From: Konateibacter massiliensis
Lineage (GTDB): Bacteria > Bacillota > Clostridia > Lachnospirales > Lachnospiraceae
Direction of reading: 5' to 3'
NCBI RefSeq assembly: GCF_900184995.1
Contig: NZ_LT860099.1
Location: 458,268 to 522,267, forward strand
Length of the DNA: 64,000 nucleotides
This document shows positions 1-9,294 of the stretch, one piece after another; position 1 is the first letter of the stretch; every line of letters begins with the position of its first letter. The notes beneath the pieces are model-generated. The model worked only from the letters and a program-made list of their open reading frames with translations. It had not been told where the DNA came from and did no database searches. A program made the translations under genes and the position numbers.

Positions 1-1
1 A

Positions 2-397
2 ATCAAAGAGGCTTTTTTGGCAAGGAGCAAATCTTACTCCCCCTATTCTAATTTCAGTGTAGGGGCTGCACTGCTTGCGAAAAACGGAACAGTCTATCAG
101 GGCTGCAACATCGAAAGTGCATCCTACACACCGACCAACTGTGCAGAGAGAACGGCATTCTTTAAAGCCGTGAGCGAAGGTGTCACAGAATTTGAGGCAA
201 TTGCAGTTGTGGGAGGCAAAACAGGAGCAACGACAGACTACTGCGCGCCTTGCGGCGTGTGCCGGCAGGTAATGATGGAATTTTGCAATCCGAAGGAATT
301 TAAGGTGATTCTTGCTAAGAACGAGGACGAATACAAGGAGTTTACGTTGGAGGAAATACTTCCGCTCGGATTTGGTCCCAAAAATATTTTTGGTTAA
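2..397 (+). CDS. cdd: Cytidine deaminase, 5' end cut by window
   Basis: Zinc enzyme that hydrolyses cytidine and deoxycytidine to uridine and deoxyuridine in pyrimidine salvage. The reading frame is open to the left edge and the residues before the first TTG (IKEAF) continue the family pattern, so the true start lies outside the window and about ten residues are missing. Visible are the SPYSNFSVGAAL segment, the NCAERTAF motif (zinc Cys and catalytic Glu) and the CAPCGVCRQ motif with the two other zinc cysteines. Its stop is only 20 bases before cbiD, so it may be co-transcribed with the corrin operon. Confidence 0.93.
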   Translation: MKEAFLARSKSYSPYSNFSVGAALLAKNGTVYQGCNIESASYTPTNCAERTAFFKAVSEGVTEFEAIAVVGGKTGATTDYCAPCGVCRQVMMEFCNPKEFKVILAKNEDEYKEFTLEEILPLGFGPKNIFG

Positions 398-417
398 AGA
401 AAGCATGAAGTGATGAC

Positions 418-1569
418 ATGGAAAATATTTATACCTTTAAAAATAATAAAAAGCTAAGATATGGTTACACCACAGGTTCTTGTGCGGCGGCTGCCTCTAA
501 GGCAGCTGCCATCATGCTTTTTCGAAAATGTGAAATCAGAAAGATATCGATCATGACTCCCAAGGGGATACCACTGGATTTAGAGGTGCATGATATTAAA
601 ATAGAAGAGGATTATGTAAGCTGCGCCATTCAAAAAGACAGCGGAGATGATCCCGATGTGACGGATGGTGCTTTCGTCTATTCCAAGGTTTGCAAAATAA
701 GTAAGCCTGAGATTGAAATCGATGGGGGTATCGGTGTCGGAAGAGTGACAAAGCCCGGACTGGAACAGCCAATCGGGAATGCTGCAATCAACCGTGTTCC
801 GCGGGAAATGATTAAGCATGAGATCGAGGAGATTTGCAGTGAGTTTGACTATTACGGCGGTATCCGGGTTGAGATAAGCATACCAAAGGGCGTAGAGCTT
901 GCAAAACGAACCTTCAATCCAAGATTAGGAATTGAGGGTGGCATTTCGGTACTTGGAACGAGTGGAATCGTGGAGCCGATGAGTGAGGAGGCTTTGGTAG
1001 AAAGCATTAAAATCGAGATGAGAATGCTGAAAGCTTGGGGCTGTGAGCATATGCTCGTAACACTCGGCAACTACGGAGAAAATTTTACAAGCAAGGAACT
1101 AAGCGTTAATATCCAAAACGGTATCAAATGCAGTAATTTTATCGGCGAGACCATCGACTATGCGGTGGAGCTGGAGCTGAAAAGCCTTATGTTTATCGGG
1201 CATATCGGTAAACTTGTGAAGGTGGCAGGCGGTATTATGAATACCCACTCCAGAAATGCTGATTCAAGAATGGAAATTATGGCGGCTTCGGCGCTTCGGG
1301 CAGGCATATCGGTCAAGGGAGCCGGGAAAATACTGGACTGTATCACGACAGACGAAGCAATTGCTATTTTAATAGAAGAAAAAATACAAAGAGAAACGAT
1401 GGATTTATTGGCAGAAAAAATACAGTTTTATATGAAAAAACGTGCGTATGACAGGCTGGAAATTGAAGTGATTGTCTTTTCCAATGAATACGGATTATTG
1501 AGTAAAACGCGTAGAGCAGACGAGTTGCTTGCAAAGATAGATGCCGCTCAAATCAGAAAGGACAGATAA
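418..1569 (+). CDS. cbiD: Cobalt-precorrin-5B C1-methyltransferase
   Basis: SAM-dependent methylation of C-1 of the corrin ring after ring contraction in the anaerobic cobalamin pathway; cytosolic. The 383 residues match the usual family length and open with the diagnostic YGYTTGSCAAAASKAA segment; the glycine-rich GIGVGRVTKPGL and GTSGIVEPMSEEAL segments are also typical. It is the first gene of the corrin operon here. The stop and the next start overlap as TAATG, so the next gene is translationally coupled. CbiD has no aerobic-pathway equivalent with similar sequence, so this gene itself marks the anaerobic route. Confidence 0.96.
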   Translation: MENIYTFKNNKKLRYGYTTGSCAAAASKAAAIMLFRKCEIRKISIMTPKGIPLDLEVHDIKIEEDYVSCAIQKDSGDDPDVTDGAFVYSKVCKISKPEIEIDGGIGVGRVTKPGLEQPIGNAAINRVPREMIKHEIEEICSEFDYYGGIRVEISIPKGVELAKRTFNPRLGIEGGISVLGTSGIVEPMSEEALVESIKIEMRMLKAWGCEHMLVTLGNYGENFTSKELSVNIQNGIKCSNFIGETIDYAVELELKSLMFIGHIGKLVKVAGGIMNTHSRNADSRMEIMAASALRAGISVKGAGKILDCITTDEAIAILIEEKIQRETMDLLAEKIQFYMKKRAYDRLEIEVIVFSNEYGLLSKTRRADELLAKIDAAQIRKDR

Positions 1570-2249
1570 TGGCAGGAATGTTATATGGAGTAGGAGTAGG
1601 ACCGGGGGATCCCGAGCTTTTGACGATAAAGGCAGTGAGAATCATAAAGGAAAGCGATGTAATCATCGTTCCGGGAGAGATGCCGCAAAGCAGTGTCGCA
1701 TACAAAATAGCGGTTCAGGCGGTGGATTTATCAGACAAGGAGATTGTGGGTGTGTCCATGCCGATGACGAAGGACGAGGCTGTGCTAGAGCAATCTCATC
1801 AGGCAGCGGCCGATATCATTTTGCAGTATTTAAAGGAAGGAAAGCAGGTAGCCTTTTTGACGCTTGGAGACCCTTGTGTCTATTCTACCTATATTTATGT
1901 GCATAAAAAAATTCAAAATGCAGGAGGGCAGGCGGGTATCGTGAGCGGTATTACATCCTTTTGTGCGGCGGCAGCACTTGTAAACGACAGTCTGGTAGAA
2001 AAGTCAGAGCCTCTTCACATTTTGCCTGCATCCTATGATATCGAGGGCGCTTTGAAGCTTAGTGGGACAAAGGTGCTGATGAAATCGGGAAAGAAGATGA
2101 CTGCGGTAAAAGAGGCACTTCTGACACATGACCTGCAAACCGTTATGGTGGAAAATTGCGGGATGGAGAATGAAAAGGTATTCTATGGCGCAGAAAACAT
2201 TGACGAAAATGCAGGATATTATTCATTAATTATCGCAAAAGAGAAGTAG
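1569..2249 (+). CDS. cbiL: Cobalt-precorrin-2 C20-methyltransferase
   Basis: Tetrapyrrole methylase that adds the C-20 methyl group to cobalt-precorrin-2, the first methylation after cobalt insertion. The 226-residue protein starts with the YGVGVGPGDPELLTIKAVRII pattern of this subfamily, carries LTLGDPCVYSTY for SAM binding and VSGITSFCAAAA near the middle. ATG overlaps the cbiD stop by one base. A longer frame at 1541-1906 is a shadow. CobI is the aerobic name; the cobalt-first context favours CbiL. Confidence 0.94.
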   Translation: MAGMLYGVGVGPGDPELLTIKAVRIIKESDVIIVPGEMPQSSVAYKIAVQAVDLSDKEIVGVSMPMTKDEAVLEQSHQAAADIILQYLKEGKQVAFLTLGDPCVYSTYIYVHKKIQNAGGQAGIVSGITSFCAAAALVNDSLVEKSEPLHILPASYDIEGALKLSGTKVLMKSGKKMTAVKEALLTHDLQTVMVENCGMENEKVFYGAENIDENAGYYSLIIAKEK

Positions 2250-2259
2250 GAGGGAAAGC

Positions 2260-3021
2260 ATGGTACATTTTGTAGGAGCCGGATCGGGCGCTGTGGACTT
2301 GATTACAGTGCGTGGACAAAGGCTGATTCAGGAGGCAGACGTCATCATTTATGCCGGATCTCTTGTCAATAAAGAACTGCTGGAATACAAAAAAGAGGAT
2401 TGCCAGACCCACAACAGCGCAACTATGACATTGGAACAAGTCATAGAGGTAATGAAGGAAGCGGACGAAAAAGGCAGGACGACCGTGCGTCTTCATACGG
2501 GGGACCCGTCCATTTATGGAGCGATTCGGGAGCAGATGGATGCCTTGGACGAGCTTCATATCGAGTATGATTACTGTCCGGGCGTCAGCTCCTTTTGCGG
2601 TGCGGCTTCGGCTTTAAATTTAGAATACACCCTGCCGGATGTTTCTCAGACAGTTATTTTGACGAGGATGGGAGGCAGAACGCCGGTGCCGGAGAAGGAA
2701 AGCATTGAAAAACTGGCATCACATCAAGCTACTATGGTGATTTTCTTAAGTACCGGAATGCTTAAGGAGCTTTCAAGGCGGCTTATTGAGGGCGGATATG
2801 CAAAAGATACCCCTGCCGCTATTGTATACAAAGCAACATGGCCGGATGAGAAAAAGTTCATATGTACGGTAGGAACGCTTGCTCAGACAGCCGAAGAAAA
2901 CAAGATTACGAAAACGGCGTTAATTATCATTGGGGATGTGATTGACAGCGAATACAGACGCTCGGATTTATATCATCCCAATTTTGAAACAGAATTTCGA
3001 AAAGCAGAGGAGAAAGCATAA
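2260..3021 (+). CDS. cbiF: Cobalt-precorrin-4 C11-methyltransferase
   Basis: Methylates C-11 of cobalt-precorrin-4 with SAM. Of 253 residues, the N-terminus has VHFVGAGSGAVDLITVRG and DVIIYAGSLVN, both characteristic of CbiF/CobM; LHTGDPSIYGAIREQMDAL is the methylase SAM loop and VILTRMGGRTPVP is the subfamily signature. A strong AGGAGGG lies just before the ATG. Fourth corrin methylase-type gene in the operon order D-L-F-G-H. Confidence 0.95.
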   Translation: MVHFVGAGSGAVDLITVRGQRLIQEADVIIYAGSLVNKELLEYKKEDCQTHNSATMTLEQVIEVMKEADEKGRTTVRLHTGDPSIYGAIREQMDALDELHIEYDYCPGVSSFCGAASALNLEYTLPDVSQTVILTRMGGRTPVPEKESIEKLASHQATMVIFLSTGMLKELSRRLIEGGYAKDTPAAIVYKATWPDEKKFICTVGTLAQTAEENKITKTALIIIGDVIDSEYRRSDLYHPNFETEFRKAEEKA

Positions 3022-3024
3022 GTC

Positions 3025-4131
3025 ATGAAACTAGCGATTGTCTCTTTTACAAAGGCAGGAAGTATATTAAACGACAAGATGGTACGTTTGCTGGAGCCTG
3101 CTCACTCCTGTATGGGCTATTACAAGGGACGCTGTGAAGCCGGAGTGGAACTGACGAAAATAGAAGAGGATTTACAGGACTGGTGTGAAAGACAGTTTGC
3201 GGATATGGACGGCATTATCTTTATCGGCGCCTGTGGTATTGCAGTCAGAACTATTGCGCCGTTTGTCAAGGACAAGACGAAGGACCCGCTTGTACTTGTT
3301 ATCGATGAGGGAGCGTCCTTTGTCATTTCACTGCTGTCAGGGCATATCGGGGGAGGCAATGAGCTTACCTTAGAGATCAGCAGATTGTTGCAGGCGACTC
3401 CGGTGATTACGACCGCAACGGATATAAATGGGCGTTTTGCGGTGGATGTATTTGCAAAAAGGGAAGGGCTTTTTATTACTGATATGAAGATGGCAAAAGA
3501 GGTGTCTGCTGCTGTGCTAGAGGGGCAGAGGATAGGTTTGTCAACCCGCCTTCAGATTGAGGGAGAAATTCCGAAAGAACTTGTATTACCACCTGTCTCT
3601 GACGTGGTGATGCCTTTTGACGTATTCGAGCTTAATTTGGCAAACGACGATGAAAATACGATTGATACAGGGATTTGCATATCTTATGACGAGGAAAAAC
3701 CTTTTACCAATACACTAAACCTGATTCCGAAGCGATTTATACTTGGAATTGGTTGTAAGAAAAATATTGAAAGCAAAAAGCTTGAAGAATTTTTGTTGAA
3801 TCTATTGCAGGAAGTACAGATTTCGGTTCATGCAATCAAAACGATAGCCAGCATCGACTTAAAGGTAGATGAGGCATGTATTCGGGCTTTTTCAGATAAA
3901 TATGAAATACCCTTTGTCACTTATACAGCGGAAGAATTAAAGGCTGTGGAAGGTGACTTTCAAGAATCAGACTTTGTGAAACAGGTAACCGGTGTCGGAA
4001 GTGTATGCGAACGATCCGCCATAAAAGCATGTAGGAAGCCTGCAACGCTTTTTATGAGAAAAAGGGCTTATGAGGGAATGACAGCCGCACTTGCAATAGA
4101 AGAAGAAACGAGAGGAATTCGATTTGAATAA
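3025..4131 (+). CDS. cbiG: Cobalt-precorrin-5A hydrolase
   Basis: Opens the delta-lactone of cobalt-precorrin-5A and releases the C-20 carbon as acetaldehyde, the step that contracts the ring in the anaerobic pathway. The 368-residue chain shows the N-terminal domain (GIIFIGACGIAVRTIAPFVKDK, LLSGHIGGGNELT, TATDINGRFAVDVFA) and a C-terminal domain starting near residue 235 (FILGIGCKKNIES, VTGVGSVCERSA). It lies four bases after cbiF and overlaps the next gene by eight bases. Confidence 0.94.
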   Translation: MKLAIVSFTKAGSILNDKMVRLLEPAHSCMGYYKGRCEAGVELTKIEEDLQDWCERQFADMDGIIFIGACGIAVRTIAPFVKDKTKDPLVLVIDEGASFVISLLSGHIGGGNELTLEISRLLQATPVITTATDINGRFAVDVFAKREGLFITDMKMAKEVSAAVLEGQRIGLSTRLQIEGEIPKELVLPPVSDVVMPFDVFELNLANDDENTIDTGICISYDEEKPFTNTLNLIPKRFILGIGCKKNIESKKLEEFLLNLLQEVQISVHAIKTIASIDLKVDEACIRAFSDKYEIPFVTYTAEELKAVEGDFQESDFVKQVTGVGSVCERSAIKACRKPATLFMRKRAYEGMTAALAIEEETRGIRFE

Positions 4132-4855
4132 ATTATATGTAGTAGGAATTGGACCGGGAAATTATGAACAGATGACGATTGAGGCAGCACAGGTGCTAAA
4201 GGACTGTGATGTTATCGTGGGCTATACCGTATATGTAGACCTTGTAAAGGAGCATTTTTCGGATAAGGAGTTTTTGACAACGCCGATGACAAAAGAGACG
4301 GAGAGATGTGAGCTTGCCTTTGAGCAGGCTTCTTCAGGAAAAACGACAGCTATGATATGCAGCGGCGATGCAGGGGTTTACGGAATGTCAGGGCTTATTT
4401 TGGAAATCGGACAGCGCTATCCAAACGTGGAGGTTTCCATTGTAGGCGGAGTGACGGCGGCACTTTCCGGTGCCTGCGTGCTTGGTGCTCCGCTTATCCA
4501 TGATTTTGCGGTTATCAGCTTAAGCGATTTGCTGACCCCGATGGAAAAAATAGAAAAAAGGCTGGAATGTGCGGCACAGGCGGACTTTGTTATCTGCCTA
4601 TACAATCCGTCCAGCAAAAAACGCCACGACTATTTAAAGCGTGCTTGTGATATCGTATTGAAGCATGCCGATTCAAATACCGTTTGCGGCTATGTCAAAA
4701 ATATAGGGCGTGAAGGAGAAGCTTCTGTTATCCTTACGCTAGGAGAATTGCGGGAATGTGAGGTAGATATGTTCACAACCGTCTTTATCGGAAACTCTCA
4801 GACAAAGGAAGTTGGCGGCAAGATGGTAACACCGAGAGGATACAAGAATGTGTAA
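4124..4855 (+). CDS. cbiH: Cobalt-precorrin-3B C17-methyltransferase
   Basis: Methylates C-17 and drives ring contraction with formation of the delta-lactone. The 243 residues carry KLYVVGIGPGNYEQMTIEA at the N-terminus, MICSGDAGVYGMSGLILE as SAM loop, VGGVTAALSGACVLGAPLIHDFAVISLSD in the middle and FVICLYNPSSKKR near the C-terminus, all as in CbiH/CobJ. The start is TTG at 4124, with AGAGGA upstream; no ATG gives the whole first beta strand. The start overlaps cbiG and the end overlaps the next gene, which suggests coupled translation. Confidence 0.94.
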   Translation: MNKLYVVGIGPGNYEQMTIEAAQVLKDCDVIVGYTVYVDLVKEHFSDKEFLTTPMTKETERCELAFEQASSGKTTAMICSGDAGVYGMSGLILEIGQRYPNVEVSIVGGVTAALSGACVLGAPLIHDFAVISLSDLLTPMEKIEKRLECAAQADFVICLYNPSSKKRHDYLKRACDIVLKHADSNTVCGYVKNIGREGEASVILTLGELRECEVDMFTTVFIGNSQTKEVGGKMVTPRGYKNV

Positions 4856-6812
4856 AGTAATTATTTTTGCAGGAACAACAGAGGGGAGAGAGCTTTCTGA
4901 ATATCTAGACAGGCAGAAGGTGAGCACGATGGTATGCGTTGCCACAGAATATGGGGAAAGTCTGCTCAAAAAATCGGATTATCTCTCGGTATCAGGAAAA
5001 AGACTGACCGAAGAGGAGATGGAACAGCTTTTTGAGACAGAAAAGCCTGTTGTGGTGGTGGATGCAACTCACCCCTATGCGACGGTAGTGTCTGCTCATA
5101 TCAAGGAGGCGTGTAAGGCAAAAAATACTGCGTATATCAGGCTTCTTCGAGAGGAAACGAAGCAAAGCGAGACAAAGTCTGATCTTGTCTATGTCGATTC
5201 TGTTGCGGAGGCTTGCGCATATCTGGAGGATAAGGCAGGCAATGTATTTATCACAACAGGAAGCAAGGAATTAAAGGAATATATGAAGCTGTCCGATTAC
5301 AAGGAACGGACCTATGCCCGTGTTTTGTCAAGTAAGGAGGCAATGCAACAGGTTATGGAGCTTGGTTTTGAGGGAAAGAACCTAATCTGCATGCAGGGAC
5401 CTTTTAGCGAAGAAATGAATTATATCATGCTGAAGGAGATAAATGCCAAATATTTAGTGACAAAGGAAGCGGGAAGAGCGGGGGGCTTTTTGGAAAAGAT
5501 AAATGCGGCAAAGCGCCTGAATATCACGTCGATTGTGATCGGACGCCCAAAGGAGGAAGAGGGATTTTCCTATTTTCAGGTTGTGAAACATTTGAATGAA
5601 ATGTTTTCTCTAAAATCAGAACCGAGGGAAATATCTGTGGTCGGAATCGGGATGGGAAGCTTGGCGCAGATGACAAGAGAGGCGGAACATGCTGTTCGGG
5701 AAGCCGACGTAGTGTTTGGTGCGAGCCGTATGCTTGAGACGGTGGAGGAGTTTGGAAAGCCTGCCGTGCCACTTTATAAAAAAGAGGAAATTGATGCGTT
5801 TTTAAAGGAGCATTTGGAATATAGAAAAATAGTCGTACTTGTATCAGGTGATGTGGGCTTTTACAGCGCAGCAAGCGGGCTTTCTGACTATTTTGCAGAA
5901 TATAAAACCTCGTATGTTTGCGGTATCTCTTCCCTTTCCTATTTTTGCGGGAAAATCGCAAAACCGTGGGAGGCAGCGAAGCTAATCAGCGCTCATGGCA
6001 GACAGGTAAACACGGTCGATATCGTGCGCAGAAATGACAAGGTATTTTCGTTGATGGGCGGAGACAGAAGTGTTGTTCGTTTGATGCAGGAGCTTTTAGA
6101 TTATGGCTTTGAGGAGCTTCTGGTATGGGTTGGTGAGAACTTAGGCTATGAAACCGAGAAAATCACCTATGGAAGTCCAAGGGAGCTTGCAGCACTTGAA
6201 TTTGACAAGCTTTGCGTTGTTTATATCGAGAATCCGAATGCAAGGGCAGATGGAGAGAGAATCAAAGACGAGGCTTTTTTGCGCGGCGACGTACCGATGA
6301 CCAAGGAAGAGATAAGAACGGTAGCGTTGTCAAAACTGGAATTAGAAAAAGGCTCCATCCTCTATGATATTGGGGCGGGAACAGGCTCCGTTTCTATTCA
6401 GGCGGCGCAGAAGGCATATGAGGGTGTTGTCTATGCCGTTGAGAAAAATGCAGAGGGAATTTTACTGATTGAAGAGAATAAAAAGAGATTTCAGGTATCC
6501 AATGTCTGGGCAGTCGAAGGAGTGGCACCGGAGGCACTTTGGGATTTACCTGCACCGACCCATGCCTTTATCGGGGGAAGCGGCGGTAAATTGGGTGAAA
6601 TGATACGTCTGTTGCAGGAGAAAAATCCTCAGATTAAAATTGTTATCACGGCAATTACACTGGAAACGGTTTCGGAGGCAATGCAGGGGATAAAAGAACT
6701 TGCAATCAAGGATTATGAAGTGATTCAACTGCAATGTGCGAGGGCGAAAAAGGCAGGTCCTTATCATATGATGATGGGTCAGAATCCTGTGACCGTCATC
6801 ACGATAGGATAG
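4848..6812 (+). CDS. CbiJ-CbiE-CbiT triple fusion: precorrin-6A reductase and precorrin-6B methylase/decarboxylase
   Basis: One 654-residue chain joins three enzymes usually encoded apart or in pairs. Residues 1-255 are CbiJ/CobK, the NAD(P)H-dependent reductase (VIIFAGTTEGRELSEYL, VVVDATHPYA, ITTGSKELKEY). Residues about 262-455 are CbiE, the C-5 methyltransferase (ISVVGIGMGSLAQMT, VVLVSGDVGFYSAASGL). Residues about 465-654 are CbiT, the C-15 methyltransferase/C-12 acetate decarboxylase (RGDVPMTKEEIR, then the class I SAM motif DIGAGTGSVSIQAA near residue 506). CbiE-CbiT fusion is the familiar CobL arrangement; the added CbiJ is less common. No frame break is visible at the junctions. Confidence 0.94.
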   Translation: MCKVIIFAGTTEGRELSEYLDRQKVSTMVCVATEYGESLLKKSDYLSVSGKRLTEEEMEQLFETEKPVVVVDATHPYATVVSAHIKEACKAKNTAYIRLLREETKQSETKSDLVYVDSVAEACAYLEDKAGNVFITTGSKELKEYMKLSDYKERTYARVLSSKEAMQQVMELGFEGKNLICMQGPFSEEMNYIMLKEINAKYLVTKEAGRAGGFLEKINAAKRLNITSIVIGRPKEEEGFSYFQVVKHLNEMFSLKSEPREISVVGIGMGSLAQMTREAEHAVREADVVFGASRMLETVEEFGKPAVPLYKKEEIDAFLKEHLEYRKIVVLVSGDVGFYSAASGLSDYFAEYKTSYVCGISSLSYFCGKIAKPWEAAKLISAHGRQVNTVDIVRRNDKVFSLMGGDRSVVRLMQELLDYGFEELLVWVGENLGYETEKITYGSPRELAALEFDKLCVVYIENPNARADGERIKDEAFLRGDVPMTKEEIRTVALSKLELEKGSILYDIGAGTGSVSIQAAQKAYEGVVYAVEKNAEGILLIEENKKRFQVSNVWAVEGVAPEALWDLPAPTHAFIGGSGGKLGEMIRLLQEKNPQIKIVITAITLETVSEAMQGIKELAIKDYEVIQLQCARAKKAGPYHMMMGQNPVTVITIG

Positions 6813-6821
6813 GAGGACAGC

Positions 6822-8168
6822 ATGCGTATTCCAAGAGTTATGATTGCGGCAGCTTCAAGCGGAAGCGGAAAGACGCTCATTACCTGCGGACTTTTGCAGG
6901 CATTAAAAAATAGAGAAAAAAGAGTGACAGCATTTAAATGCGGACCGGACTATATAGACCCCATGTTTCATAAAACCGTATTGGAGCTTCCGTCCAGAAA
7001 TCTGGACACCTTTTTTACAGATGATAGGACAACGAACTATCTGTTTCAAAACGGGGCGAAAAATAGTGACATATCTGTGATAGAAGGAGTGATGGGATAT
7101 TACGACGGTGTCGGAGGAACATCTGACCAGGCAAGCAGCTATGAGGTTTCCAAGGTGTTAGATGCCCCTGTTATTTTAATCATCAATGCAAAGGGGATGA
7201 GCTTGTCTGCGGCGGCAATGATAAAGGGATTTCTTACTTTTCGGGAGGACAGCAATATAAGAGGCGTGATATTGAATCAGGTATCGCAGATGTTTTATCC
7301 GGAACTGAAAAGGGCGATTGAGGCGGAAACCTCCATTCCGGTTCTTGGCTATGTGCCGCGTGTATCAGAGCTTGTACTCGAGAGTAGGCATTTGGGCTTA
7401 GTTATGCCGAAGGAAATCAGTCAGATACGAGAAAAGCTGGAAGGACTTTCTCATATCTTGGAGGAGACGCTTGATATAGACAAAATATTTGGCATTGCAG
7501 AGCAGGCACCGGAGCTGGAAAAGGTTGAGTATCCGGGTACAAAGCTTGAACATACACCTAGAATAGCGGTTGCCCGTGATGAGGCATTTTGCTTTTATTA
7601 TGAAGATAATTTGGAACTGATGCAGAAGATGGGAGCTGAGCTTGTTTTCTTTTCTCCGATTCATGACAAGAAGCTTCCTGAATCCATTCAGGGGCTTATG
7701 CTCGGGGGCGGTTATCCGGAGCTTTATGCGGCACAGTTAAGCAAGAACCATGAGATGCTAACAAGCATCAAAACATATATGGATAAGGCGAAGCCTGTTT
7801 TGGCGGAATGCGGGGGCTTTATGTATCTGCATAATACCATGGAGGATAATGAAAAAAACGCTTATCCGATGGTTGGCGCGATAGAAGGGCAAGCTTACAA
7901 AACAGATAAGCTGGGGCGGTTTGGCTATATTGAACTGAGCACAAATAAGAAAGATGCCCTTCTGCCTTTGGAAAAGCAAATAAAAGGGCATGAATTCCAC
8001 TATTTTGACAGTACAAGCTGCGGAGAAGACTATCAGGCAAAAAAGCCTTTGCGAAACAGGGAATGGAGCTGTATTCACGGCTCAATAAACCAATGTATGG
8101 GATTTCCGCATATTTATTATTATTCAAATCCGGAATTTATCTATAGATTTTTAAGTAATTGCAAGTAA
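6822..8168 (+). CDS. cbiA: Cobyrinate a,c-diamide synthase
   Basis: ATP- and glutamine-dependent amidation of the a and c side chains. The N-terminal dethiobiotin-synthetase-like domain shows MIAAASSGSGKTLITCGLL and FKCGPDYIDPMFH; the C-terminal glutamine amidotransferase domain shows LMLGGGYPELYA, the nucleophile in VLAECGGFMYLH and the histidine in KGHEFHYF. Length of 448 residues is normal. Its AGGAGG site and the following cobT start (TAATG overlap) place it in the middle of one transcript. Confidence 0.95.
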   Translation: MRIPRVMIAAASSGSGKTLITCGLLQALKNREKRVTAFKCGPDYIDPMFHKTVLELPSRNLDTFFTDDRTTNYLFQNGAKNSDISVIEGVMGYYDGVGGTSDQASSYEVSKVLDAPVILIINAKGMSLSAAAMIKGFLTFREDSNIRGVILNQVSQMFYPELKRAIEAETSIPVLGYVPRVSELVLESRHLGLVMPKEISQIREKLEGLSHILEETLDIDKIFGIAEQAPELEKVEYPGTKLEHTPRIAVARDEAFCFYYEDNLELMQKMGAELVFFSPIHDKKLPESIQGLMLGGGYPELYAAQLSKNHEMLTSIKTYMDKAKPVLAECGGFMYLHNTMEDNEKNAYPMVGAIEGQAYKTDKLGRFGYIELSTNKKDALLPLEKQIKGHEFHYFDSTSCGEDYQAKKPLRNREWSCIHGSINQCMGFPHIYYYSNPEFIYRFLSNCK

Positions 8169-9262
8169 TGGAGACAAACATGAGTGAACTGATAGAATAT
8201 GAAAATAAGAAAATAACGCTGGAGGAAGCCTTAACACAAATAAAGCCTCCCTCCCTAAAATCCATGCAGGAGAGCAGAATTCGCTGGGACAGCATTGCAA
8301 AGCCGCTTAGAAGCCTTGGAAAGCTGGAGGATGCGGTTGTAAAAATTGCAGGTGTCACGGGAAGCAATGAGGTTGTGCTAAAGAAAAAAGCACTTGTGAT
8401 TATGTGTGCAGACAATGGCATCGTTGCGGAGGGTGTGACGCAGACCGGGCAGGAGGTCACGGCGATTGTTGCGGAAAATTTTCTGCAAAGGAAAGCCAGT
8501 GTAAGTATCATGGCAAGCTGTGCGGGCGCAGACATTTATCCAGTTGATATCGGTATGGTGAAGGACACAAGCATTATCGATAAAAAAGTGGCATACGGCA
8601 CGAAAAATTTTGCAAAAGAGCCAGCTATGACTGCTGAAGAGGCAAGAAGTGCCGTGATAAACGGTATCCAAATGGTTTATGAGCTGAAGGAAAAAGGATA
8701 TCATATGATTGCGACCGGAGAGATGGGAATTGGAAATACAACAACAAGCAGTGCCATTGCCTCCGTTCTTCTTGGAAAAAGCGTTGAGGAAGTGACGGGA
8801 AAAGGTGCCGGTCTGTCAACGGAAGGTTTAAACCGTAAAATTCAGGTAATCAAGGATGCCCTACTTTTTCACCAACCGGACAAAACGGATATGATTGACC
8901 TTCTTAGCAAGGTAGGCGGTCTTGATATCGCCGGCTTGGCAGGAGTATTTCTTGGCGGTGCCTTATATCGGGTTCCCATCGTGATAGACGGGTTTATATC
9001 AGCCGTGGCAGCTCTTATAGCGGTGAAGATGAATAGCTTTTCAAAGGAATATATGCTTGCCTCTCACGTATCCAAGGAGCCTGCCGCACATTTTGTGCTT
9101 GAAGAGCTTGGACTTGATCCATTTCTCACATGCGATATGTGTCTTGGCGAGGGGACCGGTGCGATAGCTCTGATTCCCATTTTAGATATGGCAGTGGCGG
9201 TATACAGCGAGATGAGTACCTTTGAGCAGATAGATGTGGAGGCATATCAGCCTCTTAGTTAA
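8168..9262 (+). CDS. cobT: Nicotinate-nucleotide:dimethylbenzimidazole phosphoribosyltransferase
   Basis: Activates the lower-ligand base by transferring ribose phosphate from nicotinate mononucleotide, giving alpha-ribazole phosphate. I chose ATG 8168, which overlaps the cbiA stop (TAATG), over an upstream TTG; there is no clear Shine-Dalgarno, so translation is probably coupled. Motifs include ALVIMCADNGIVAEGVTQTG, ATGEMGIGNTTTSSA and CLGEGTGAI with the catalytic glutamate near residue 327. The window shows no genes for making dimethylbenzimidazole, so the base may be salvaged or made elsewhere. Confidence 0.95.
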   Translation: METNMSELIEYENKKITLEEALTQIKPPSLKSMQESRIRWDSIAKPLRSLGKLEDAVVKIAGVTGSNEVVLKKKALVIMCADNGIVAEGVTQTGQEVTAIVAENFLQRKASVSIMASCAGADIYPVDIGMVKDTSIIDKKVAYGTKNFAKEPAMTAEEARSAVINGIQMVYELKEKGYHMIATGEMGIGNTTTSSAIASVLLGKSVEEVTGKGAGLSTEGLNRKIQVIKDALLFHQPDKTDMIDLLSKVGGLDIAGLAGVFLGGALYRVPIVIDGFISAVAALIAVKMNSFSKEYMLASHVSKEPAAHFVLEELGLDPFLTCDMCLGEGTGAIALIPILDMAVAVYSEMSTFEQIDVEAYQPLS

Positions 9263-9294
9263 TATCATAGGAAATAGAAATGGAGGTGTTTCAC

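Noticed and set aside
1541..1906. 121-codon frame overlapping cbiD and cbiL
   Set aside because: Lies in another frame inside two clear genes; no ribosome site of its own and unlikely composition.
5524..5961. 145-codon minus-strand frame inside the CbiJ-E-T gene
   Set aside because: Shadow of a strongly supported gene; composition is unlike a real protein.
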